36,248 nucleotides of DNA from Candidatus Poribacteria bacterium (GTDB lineage Bacteria; Poribacteria; DTPJ01; WJIO01), in contig WJIO01000116.1 of NCBI GenBank assembly GCA_014730235.1, forward strand, positions 1 to 36,248, given 5' to 3'. Each line of letters starts with the position of its first letter. The first letter of the stretch is position 1. The notes beneath the pieces were generated by a model. The model ran no database searches, was not told the origin of the DNA, and worked only from the letters and a program-made list of their open reading frames with translations. Shown in pieces: positions 29,231 through 36,248 of the stretch. The position numbers and the translations under genes are program-made.

Positions 29231-30535
29231 ATGTTGCAAAATCCAAAGGATAAACCTAATGTTGTATTGATACTTGTTGATGACCTGGGGTATGGCGACC
29301 TGGCCTGTTGTGGTTCGGATGATATGAGAACTCCGAACCTTGATAACATGGCAGCTTCTGGCGTCAGGTTCGAAAATTTCTACGCCAACTGTCCTGTATG
29401 TTCACCTACAAGGGCATCTGTAATGACCGGCAGGTATCCCGATATGGTAGGTGTACCGGGGGTAATAAGAACCCATGCCATGTCAAATTTCGGTCGCTTA
29501 TCCCAAAATGCGGTAATGCTGCCAGAGGCGTTGGATAAAGCCGGATATAATACGGCTATAATCGGTAAGTGGCATCTAGGTCTGGAACAACCCAATACTC
29601 CTAATATTCGGGGATTTGATCATTTCAACGGCTTTCTTGGTGATATGATGGATGATTATTACACTCACCGAAGGCATGATATAAATTACATGCGCCTGAA
29701 CGAAAAAGAGATCGATCCAGAAGGACACGCCACAGACCTTTTCTCAGATTGGGCTTGTGAATATATCAAAAAGCAGGCAGGTAAAGAAAATCCCTTCTTT
29801 ATGTATCTGGCCTATAATGCACCTCATACACCTATCCAGCCGCCTGAAGAATGGTTCGTCAAAGTCAGAGACCGGGAACCGGGAATTGATGAAAAACGGG
29901 CAAAACTGGTGGCTTTGATCGAACATATGGACTACGGTATAGGTAAAGTATTAAAAGCCCTGGAAGAATCCGGACAGAAGGAAAACACCCTTGTTATCTT
30001 TACATCGGATAACGGGGGTCAACTAAATGTAGGTGCTAATAACGGCCCGTTAAACGGCGGCAAGGGCCAGATGCTTGAGGGTGGTATAAAAGAACCTATG
30101 TTCGCAGTATGGCCCGGTCATATTGAAGCTGGTTCTCATAGAAAAAGGGTGGGATTGACAATGGACCTATTCCCCACTATATGCGACGCAGCCGGGGTTG
30201 ATTTCAGTCATGAAATTGACGGGTTTAGCATTTTGCCCGATATGCTTAATGCAGGGAAAGATGAATTTGATGAGCGCATGCTGTTCTGGGTGCGCCGCGA
30301 GGGAGGTATGCAGTTTGGGGGGCAATCTTTTTACGCCGTCAGATGCGGTCAATGGAAACTCCTGCAAAATACACCCTTTGAACCACCCAGGCTTTATAAT
30401 CTGAAAGAAGACCCAAAAGAGATTAATCCCATAGGAAAAGAACAGGATGAATATGGCATGCTTTTCAATGAGATGCAAAAACACGTCATAAGAACAGGAG
30501 CGATCCCATGGCAGGAGTATCCTGTGGATTTGTAA
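29231..30535 (+). CDS. Sulfatase (arylsulfatase family, Cys-type)
   Basis: NVVLILVDDLGYGDLACCG, formylglycine motif CSPTRASVMTGRYP, GKWHLGLEQPNTPNIRGFDHFNGFLG, FTSDNGGQ. Frame extends upstream without canonical start (HNRREFVKLISIGGIIPA-M). Confidence 0.93.
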   Translation: MLQNPKDKPNVVLILVDDLGYGDLACCGSDDMRTPNLDNMAASGVRFENFYANCPVCSPTRASVMTGRYPDMVGVPGVIRTHAMSNFGRLSQNAVMLPEALDKAGYNTAIIGKWHLGLEQPNTPNIRGFDHFNGFLGDMMDDYYTHRRHDINYMRLNEKEIDPEGHATDLFSDWACEYIKKQAGKENPFFMYLAYNAPHTPIQPPEEWFVKVRDREPGIDEKRAKLVALIEHMDYGIGKVLKALEESGQKENTLVIFTSDNGGQLNVGANNGPLNGGKGQMLEGGIKEPMFAVWPGHIEAGSHRKRVGLTMDLFPTICDAAGVDFSHEIDGFSILPDMLNAGKDEFDERMLFWVRREGGMQFGGQSFYAVRCGQWKLLQNTPFEPPRLYNLKEDPKEINPIGKEQDEYGMLFNEMQKHVIRTGAIPWQEYPVDL

Positions 30536-30550
30536 AAACGGAGCACAGAC

Positions 30551-31972
30551 ATGTTTACCATAATACTGGAACAAGAACAGATAGAGCGCATCCACGAAAA
30601 ATCCCTGGAAATACTCCAGCATGTAGGCGTGCAAATTCCCCATGAAGAAATGCTGAATATCTTCCATGATGCCGGCACAGATGTGGATTACAAAAAACAG
30701 ATTGTCAAAATTCCACCGGAGTTGGTGCAAAGGTCAATAGAACAGGCAGGTAAAAAGTTTACTATATACGGCCGGGACAAATCAAAATGTGCCCGGTTTG
30801 GTTACTCAACAAGAAATTATAACAGCATCGCCGGAGAAGCACTATGGATAGATGAACCATGCCAGAAACGCAGATATGCCACCCTGGAAGACGTGGCCAC
30901 TGCATCTCGATTTGCTGATGCCCTTGAGAATATAAACGTGGTAGGGGCCATGTCCGACCCCCATGAACTGCCTGTTGACATGCGCTGTGTCAGCGTTATG
31001 GTTACCATGATTAAAAATACCACAAAGCCTATACATTTCTGGTATCATGACCGGGCATCGGCCCGATACCTGAACGAAATTATGATCGTCCTCAGAGGAA
31101 GCGCAAAGGCTGCATCTGAATTTCCCATCTGCTATCCGTTCCTTGAACCTATAAGCCCTCTAAGGTTTTCATTTAATGGTGTGGATTTGCTCTTTGAAAC
31201 AGCAAGGTTAAATCTACCTGTGCCAATTGGCCCTATGGCCCAGATGGGTTTATCCGCCCCGGCTACCATCGCCGGTACAATGGCCCAGGAAAATGCTGAA
31301 ATATTAGCTGGAGTCTGCATAACACAGCTTATACGACCCGGTATGCCTGTATGTTACGGGGGAATATGTCATGCCTTTGACATGGGAACAACCCAGTTGA
31401 TATTCTCCGGCCCTGAGCAGGCCATATTTGGCGTTTGTATGACCCAGATAGGAAAATACTATGGTTTACCTGTTTATATCAATGTAGGCCTTACAGATTC
31501 AAAGAGACCAGATGCTCAAGCAGGTCTGGAAGCTGGCATAACTTTAATGGCAGGAGTAGCCGCAGGGGCGGATATATTTGGTCACATGGGCATCAGCGGT
31601 GTGGATCAGGCTTCATCCCTGGATATGTTGGTCTTGCAGGACGAGGTAATCAGTTTCGTAGAAAGCGTTATGCGTCAGGTTGACTTCAGTGATGATAAAT
31701 TTGGTCTTGATGTTATAGAATCAGTAGAACCCGGTGGATCTTTTATTGATAAAGACCACACCCTGGAACACTTTCGAAAAGAATTGTGGTTCCCGAAAAT
31801 TCTGGACAGGAATTATTACGATTCATGGCTTGATAACGGTGCTTTTGATACAGAGAAACGCTGCCAAAGGGTCAAGGAAAAAATTCTCTCAAAACATAAT
31901 CCAGAGCCAATTTCTCCTGATCTGGAAAAAGAACTGGACAAAATTGTAAAAAAATTACCTGTCTCAAATTAG
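30551..31972 (+). CDS. Trimethylamine methyltransferase (MttB) family protein, non-pyrrolysine type
   Basis: EKSLEILQHVGVQIPHEEML, RYATLEDVATASRFADALENINVVGAMSDPHELP, GPMAQMGLSAPATIAGTMAQENAEILAGVCITQLIRPGMPVCYGG, FGHMGISGVDQASSLDMLVLQDE; uninterrupted frame. 15 nt after the sulfatase. Confidence 0.92.
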   Translation: MFTIILEQEQIERIHEKSLEILQHVGVQIPHEEMLNIFHDAGTDVDYKKQIVKIPPELVQRSIEQAGKKFTIYGRDKSKCARFGYSTRNYNSIAGEALWIDEPCQKRRYATLEDVATASRFADALENINVVGAMSDPHELPVDMRCVSVMVTMIKNTTKPIHFWYHDRASARYLNEIMIVLRGSAKAASEFPICYPFLEPISPLRFSFNGVDLLFETARLNLPVPIGPMAQMGLSAPATIAGTMAQENAEILAGVCITQLIRPGMPVCYGGICHAFDMGTTQLIFSGPEQAIFGVCMTQIGKYYGLPVYINVGLTDSKRPDAQAGLEAGITLMAGVAAGADIFGHMGISGVDQASSLDMLVLQDEVISFVESVMRQVDFSDDKFGLDVIESVEPGGSFIDKDHTLEHFRKELWFPKILDRNYYDSWLDNGAFDTEKRCQRVKEKILSKHNPEPISPDLEKELDKIVKKLPVSN

Positions 31973-32166
31973 TAGGTTGTAATTTTTGATTTTTCCGGGT
32001 TTAGTATGGTTATAATTGAAAATTCTCTCAGCCTGTCATTCCTGCTTCCGCAGGAATGACAGCATATAGAAGTTTCTTATTTTTAACACATTGAACCCGA
32101 AGGAACCAAACTTTATTTGTTAGCCAGTTCTTCGCAATAACATAGGAACATAAATTTTATGCTTGG
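31957..32166. repeat. CATTCCTGC-family composite repeat, overlapping the MttB-family 3' end
   Basis: ACCTGTCTCAAATTAGTAGGTTGTAATTTTTG...TTCCGGGTTTAGTATGG...GTCATTCCTGCTTCCGCAGGAATGAC...CATAAATTTTATGCTTGG; same order as 17341-17637. Confidence 0.85.
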
Positions 32167-32290
32167 TAAAAAATTCTAGTTGACGAAATTTCCATTTATG
32201 GTATCATTAATACTTGAGGTTTTTATATGCGGTGGCAAAAATAAAAAAAACAGGAAAATTCTATCAACTTTTTATTTTGAGGTGCTGCAT

Positions 32291-33019
32291 ATGAAAGCAA
32301 GTGTTTTTTTATTAGCCGCTATATTGTTTATCTCAATATGTATATGTGGTTGTAGTTCTAAAAGTAGTGAAATAGAATATAACTCAGTCCAGAAAATAAG
32401 TGTTATCGTCTTTGCAGACAAGATGCAGATAGCTGAAAAAGTGGCTATGTATCTTGAAGATGAACCGGGATTTAATATTTTTCCCACTGACGATATTCAG
32501 GATCTCGATTCCATAAGACTTCGTGAGACGGATGTTGTAATCCTTGTTCCTCTTAATATACCAAGTATACCCAATTATATAGCCTTAAGCCTGGAAGATT
32601 TTGTTGATAAAGGAGGCGGCGTAATAGGTATAAATAATATTGTATTTAACGGGAGCAAACTGGGTAAAATCTTTGGTGAAAGAGGTTATGTATTCCCTGA
32701 AGATGCCCGTCACCAAAAACTACATATAAAACTTAACAAGGAATATTCATCACCTATTAGTGATGGTTTACCTGTAAAGTTTGCTCTGGTAGGGGAAAAA
32801 CCTATAGGTGTCAACTGTGAATCGAAAGTCCAGAGAATTGTTGATATGTTTTACGAAACATCCGACGGTAGTATTAAAAGTTATTGCGCTGCCTGGTCAT
32901 ATAACTATGGGGATGGCAAGACCTTTGCCTTCGTGCCCGGTATTACAGAGGAAACCCGGTATAACCCATATGTGCTCAGGATGATAGCAAACGCGACGTT
33001 CTGGATGACGAAGAATTAA
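32291..33019 (+). CDS. Lipoprotein with ThuA-like/class I glutamine amidotransferase-like domain
   Basis: Lipoprotein signal MKASVFLLAAILFISICICGCSSKSS; YCAAWSYNYGDGKTFAFVPGITEETRYNPYVLRMIANATFWMTKN resembles a ThuA C-terminus; SD GAGGTG before ATG 32291. Confidence 0.6.
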   Translation: MKASVFLLAAILFISICICGCSSKSSEIEYNSVQKISVIVFADKMQIAEKVAMYLEDEPGFNIFPTDDIQDLDSIRLRETDVVILVPLNIPSIPNYIALSLEDFVDKGGGVIGINNIVFNGSKLGKIFGERGYVFPEDARHQKLHIKLNKEYSSPISDGLPVKFALVGEKPIGVNCESKVQRIVDMFYETSDGSIKSYCAAWSYNYGDGKTFAFVPGITEETRYNPYVLRMIANATFWMTKN

Positions 33020-33034
33020 ACAGGAGGGTTATTC

Positions 33035-34042
33035 GTGGCGGAAAAAAACAACTATCTGGATATTCACAGGGATTGTCTGGTATGTGATACCCATTGTGAT
33101 ACTATTCAGCGAGTATTGGACAGCGGAATTGATCTGGGTGTTAAGTCAGACAAAGGACATATTGATATACCCCGGTTATTTGAAGGAGGTGTTGACGCTC
33201 AGGTGTTCGCCTGCTATATAGGAAGAGCTGGGGAACCTGATGGATACTATGTAAAACGCGCATTAAGGATGATTGACGCCTTTTATAGCCAGTTGGATAA
33301 ATATCCGGATAAGATAACCCCCACTTTAAAAGCTGATGAAATAAAACAAAACTCGGATAAAGATAAAATTTCTGCCATACTATCCATCGAAGGTGGACAT
33401 GCTATAGAGGATGACCTGACCCTGCTCAGGGATTTTTACCGTCTGGGTGTCAGGTTAATGACCATCACATGGAACAGCACCAACTGGGCAGATGCGTCTC
33501 GGCAACCAGAAGAACATAACGGCCTTACAGACTTTGGTCGAGATGTGATCCGGGAGATGAATAATCTGGGAATGATGGTGGATGTTTCCCATTCATCGGA
33601 CAAAACAACATGGGATGTACTGGAAACAAGTAAACACCCTATAATTGCTTCCCATTCATGCGCCAAATCGTTAAGTGAGCATCCGCGAAACCTGAATGAT
33701 GATCTTATCAGGGAAATAACCCGAAAAGATGGTCTAATCTGCATCAACTTCTATTCCCTGTTTCTGGACGTAAATTACGAATCCAATCCGGAATCAAAAC
33801 CTCCCAGCTTCCGGAAAATAATAGATCATATAGATCACATTATTAATTTAGGTGGGGTAGATTGTGTAGGCCTTGGTTCTGATTTTGACGGCATGGGCCC
33901 TGCCCCTGTGGGTATGGAAGACGTAACTAAAATGCCGATGATAACAAAAGAGCTTTTAGAACGGGGATATTCTGTAGAGGATGTAAAGAAAATTATAGGG
34001 GGAAACTTCATCAGACTTTTCGGTGAGGTGTGCGGAGATTAA
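33035..34042 (+). CDS. Membrane dipeptidase (peptidase M19, renal dipeptidase-like)
   Basis: CDTHCDTIQRVLDSG, SIEGGHAIEDDLTLLRDFYRLGVRLMTITWN, DVSHSSDKTTWDVLETSKHPIIASHSCAKSLSEHPRNLNDDLIR, GLGSDFDGMG; GTG start with SD AGGAGGG. Confidence 0.95.
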   Translation: MAEKNNYLDIHRDCLVCDTHCDTIQRVLDSGIDLGVKSDKGHIDIPRLFEGGVDAQVFACYIGRAGEPDGYYVKRALRMIDAFYSQLDKYPDKITPTLKADEIKQNSDKDKISAILSIEGGHAIEDDLTLLRDFYRLGVRLMTITWNSTNWADASRQPEEHNGLTDFGRDVIREMNNLGMMVDVSHSSDKTTWDVLETSKHPIIASHSCAKSLSEHPRNLNDDLIREITRKDGLICINFYSLFLDVNYESNPESKPPSFRKIIDHIDHIINLGGVDCVGLGSDFDGMGPAPVGMEDVTKMPMITKELLERGYSVEDVKKIIGGNFIRLFGEVCGD

Positions 34043-34044
34043 CC

Positions 34045-34758
34045 ATGAAAAACAAAATTTCTCACAGCGGAGAGATAATTAAAAAAGCTCTGAATGAAAA
34101 AGATATGACTCAGACGGAACTTGCCAATCGTATTGGCAGAAACCAGACTCTGATAAGCCGTTATATACTGGGTCAGATCGAAATTTCCGATAAAGCCGCC
34201 CGGGCCATTGCCGATGTACTTGATCTGGACTTCGAGGAATTATCAAATCTGCTTCAGAGGGATAGGCTAAGGCGACAACAGGAAAAGCTCAACGCTGAAT
34301 TTAAGGACATTATTGATGATGAAGATGATACCCCGACCCATGAAGTAGGTGGAGCTACCTTAATGGAGGAACTGGATATAGTAACAGTTCCCCTGCTGGA
34401 TTCAACACCTATAAATCCGGATCAGCTTACTGGCAGCTACGAAACATTCCCTGTATCAACAAGAATTATCAAAGAATCCCAAAAAGTTTTTGCCCTTGAA
34501 GTCAAACAGGAAAGAATAACTGACGATAAAGTCGATCCGGGAGATATATTGGTCGTGGAAATATCACCTGAAATAAAAGACGGTGACAGAATTATAGCTA
34601 TAATTCACGACGAACCTGTTTTAGGCAAAATATATCACATGGATGAAAATTTTGCCTTCCAGCATTTGGACGCGCAGAAAAAACAGACTATGCTTTTATC
34701 CAGGAAAGACAAACTGGTTATTATTGGTAAGGTTTTAGTTTGCATTAAGCTTTTTTAG
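34045..34758 (+). CDS. XRE-family HTH regulator with LexA/S24-like C-terminal domain
   Basis: HTH GEIIKKALNEKDMTQTELANRIGRNQTLISRYILGQIEIS; S24-like fold FALEVKQERITDDKVDPGDILVVEISPEIKDGDRIIAIIHDEPVLGKIYH; likely start 34045 (MKNKISHS). Confidence 0.8.
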   Translation: MKNKISHSGEIIKKALNEKDMTQTELANRIGRNQTLISRYILGQIEISDKAARAIADVLDLDFEELSNLLQRDRLRRQQEKLNAEFKDIIDDEDDTPTHEVGGATLMEELDIVTVPLLDSTPINPDQLTGSYETFPVSTRIIKESQKVFALEVKQERITDDKVDPGDILVVEISPEIKDGDRIIAIIHDEPVLGKIYHMDENFAFQHLDAQKKQTMLLSRKDKLVIIGKVLVCIKLF

Positions 34759-34807
34759 TTGTTAAATGGTATTGGTTCTGATATTTCTTTTATCCCTTCA
34801 GTTTAAA

Positions 34808-35833
34808 TTATGCAAAAACCTTTGTTATCTCATCAATGCCAAAAACAGGCAGAGGAATAATCTCTGATTCTTTTTCCATTTTTACCCCAGCTTCTGGTTT
34901 TAATACTTTACCTATCTTTAAGCATTTAATACCTTCCCGGGATAATTCCTTTATTATCGCGTTGCTACATTCTGGTTTTGATACGATCAACAGTGCGCCT
35001 GAAGCTATAACTCCCAGTATATCAAGATCAAAATCATGACACAAAATCTGGCATTCAGGAAAAACTTCAATCTCCGATTGCCATATAATCATACCCACAT
35101 CAGAACACCGGGCAATTTCATGAAGACCTGTGGCAAGGCCTCCTTCGGTAGGATCGTGCATGGCATTCACTCCACCGGTTTTGGCAGCTACCAGGGCATC
35201 TTTTAAAACGGAAATACCGGGATTTTTAAGATATTGCTTCGCCCTGTCTATATACTGGGGTGAATAGTTCCTTTCCAGCAGATAATCTTCTTTTTCCCTG
35301 GCTATTATGGATACAGCTTCTATTGCAATGCCCTTGGTTAGCAATATATCATCATCAACCTGTGCCCCTGAACTGGTGATAAGTTTATCCTTATCCACCT
35401 GACCAAGCATTTGCCCCACGATAATAGGTCGATCAAGACCGTAAGTTACCTCAGTATGACCTCCGCATAAAGTTATTCCAAACTGATCGCATGCCCGGGT
35501 TATCTGCAAAAAAATATTTTCAACATCATGCTGAGATGTTTTATTTTCGGGCAGAAGCGCTGTAACCAAAAGCCACCTGGGATTAGCCCCCATACAGGCA
35601 ATATCATTGCTGTTTATACATACAAGATACCAACCTATTTCATCAGTGGCAAAAGTTATGGGATCCGTCTTTGCCACAAGATAACTATCTCCCACATCAA
35701 TCACCGCCGCGTCTTCTCCAACTTTGGGACCTATTAAAACAGATGGATCATTAACCTCGTAGCCTGAAAATAATGAACCCATAAGTTCTGGAGGTAATTT
35801 GCCTGCTGGCAAAAATTTATTCAAGACAATCAC
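34808..35833 (-). CDS. AIR synthase-related protein (PurM/HypE/ThiL-like)
   Basis: GPKVGEDAAVIDVGDSYLVAKTDPITFATDEIGWYLVCINSNDIACMGANPRWLL, CGGHTEVT, MHDPTEGGLATGLHEIA. GTG start at 35833, or TTG at 35824 with AAAGGTGA SD. Confidence 0.9.
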   Translation of the reverse strand: MIVLNKFLPAGKLPPELMGSLFSGYEVNDPSVLIGPKVGEDAAVIDVGDSYLVAKTDPITFATDEIGWYLVCINSNDIACMGANPRWLLVTALLPENKTSQHDVENIFLQITRACDQFGITLCGGHTEVTYGLDRPIIVGQMLGQVDKDKLITSSGAQVDDDILLTKGIAIEAVSIIAREKEDYLLERNYSPQYIDRAKQYLKNPGISVLKDALVAAKTGGVNAMHDPTEGGLATGLHEIARCSDVGMIIWQSEIEVFPECQILCHDFDLDILGVIASGALLIVSKPECSNAIIKELSREGIKCLKIGKVLKPEAGVKMEKESEIIPLPVFGIDEITKVFA

Positions 35834-35852
35834 CTTTCGTTAGTGAATATAA

Positions 35853-35881
35853 TTGCTAATTTCACGTAGAAATAATACAAT
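35853..35881 (+). promoter_or_regulatory. Putative sigma70 promoter driving a short intergenic transcript
   Basis: TTGCTA (35853-35858) - 17 nt - TACAAT (35876-35881). Confidence 0.4.
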
Positions 35882-35984
35882 AATAAGGTATAATCGTCAA
35901 TACTCAATCATAAAATAATATTTTCAGGAATAACCTGACAATTTATAGCGTTAAAGAAATTAGAATCATAGAGGCGTGTGAAAA

Positions 35985-36028
35985 AGAGCGTAGTTGGGAT
36001 TTAGGGTTTCCCCTGCGCTCTATTTTTT
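35985..36028 (+). terminator. Putative intrinsic terminator
   Basis: AGAGCGTAG (35985-35993) pairs with CTGCGCTCT (36013-36021), one G-U pair, possible inner GGG/CCC, followed by ATTTTTT. Confidence 0.6.
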
Positions 36029-36055
36029 GTCTGTTATGTAACTGTTAAAAAATGA

Positions 36056-36175
36056 GGTTCTTCCGGATTTAGTGTGGTAAAGATAAGAAACTTCTTTATA
36101 CTGTCATTCCTGCTTCCGCAGGAATGACAAGCTGAGAGCGTTTTCAATTATTACCACACTAAACCCGGAAGAACC
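36056..36175. repeat. CATTCCTGC-family repeat, medium (MITE-like) form
   Basis: Terminal arms GGTTCTTCCGGATTTAGTGTGGT / ACCACACTAAACCCGGAAGAACC; core GTCATTCCTGCTTCCGCAGGAATGAC (36103-36128). Confidence 0.9.
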
Positions 36176-36248
36176 AGAAGTTTTTTATCTTTACCACATT
36201 TTCAGGAATAATAAAGAAAAAATTTGGTTTGATATAATATATGAAGAC

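Noticed and set aside
31960-31975. Pyrrolysine (TAG read-through) in the MttB-family gene
   Set aside because: The frame is complete without internal TAG; the only TAG is the terminal stop, immediately followed in frame by a second TAG and repeat sequence.
34808-35833. Assignment as hypE or thiL
   Set aside because: PurM/HypE/ThiL superfamily is clear but no hyp or thiamine genes are nearby, so a specific symbol is unsupported.
2886-36175. CRISPR array interpretation of the repeats
   Set aside because: Repeats are kilobases apart, palindromic and variable in length, with no regular spacers and no cas genes.

Overview
Chromosomal window of about 36 kb from an AT-rich bacterium. The gene content (DUF6785-like membrane protein, Gfo/Idh + TIM-barrel isomerase pair, sulfatase + MttB-family protein, LamG protein, giant alpha-2-macroglobulin) would fit a sponge/soil/sediment candidate phylum, but that is inference. 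Main contents: tandem MacB/FtsX-type ABC permeases (first one truncated by the window edge), a chimeric HTH-transposase/macro-domain fragment ORF, an ABC-F ATPase, malate dehydrogenase, Tex and class I fumarase alpha overlapping by 1 nt, and a perfect 48-nt palindromic terminator. A minus-strand block follows: LamG, DUF6785-like, GalU, ThiF/MoeB-like, diacylglycerol-kinase-like, CDP-alcohol phosphatidyltransferase and a degenerate AccA-like protein. Then come an oxidoreductase/isomerase pair, a 2667-aa alpha-2-macroglobulin-like protein flanked by TPRs, a SAM-methyltransferase-like protein, sulfatase, MttB-family methyltransferase, ThuA-like lipoprotein, M19 dipeptidase, an XRE/S24-like regulator and an AIR-synthase-related protein. 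The most notable signals are: (1) a dispersed nested palindromic repeat family with core GTCATTCCTGC...GCAGGAATGAC at nine loci, several copies of which abut or form the ends of genes (DAGK C-terminus, MttB stop, sulfatase N-terminus); (2) a sulfatase whose in-frame Tat signal sequence has no start codon; (3) an AccA homologue that has lost its active-site glycine motifs; (4) a LexA/S24-like regulator without an evident Ser-Lys dyad; (5) an A2M-like protein with no CxEQ thioester and a duplicated TPR-MG module at its C-terminus; (6) two further inverted-repeat (MITE-like) element families; (7) a candidate small RNA near the right end. No CRISPR array, tRNA or rRNA was recognised.
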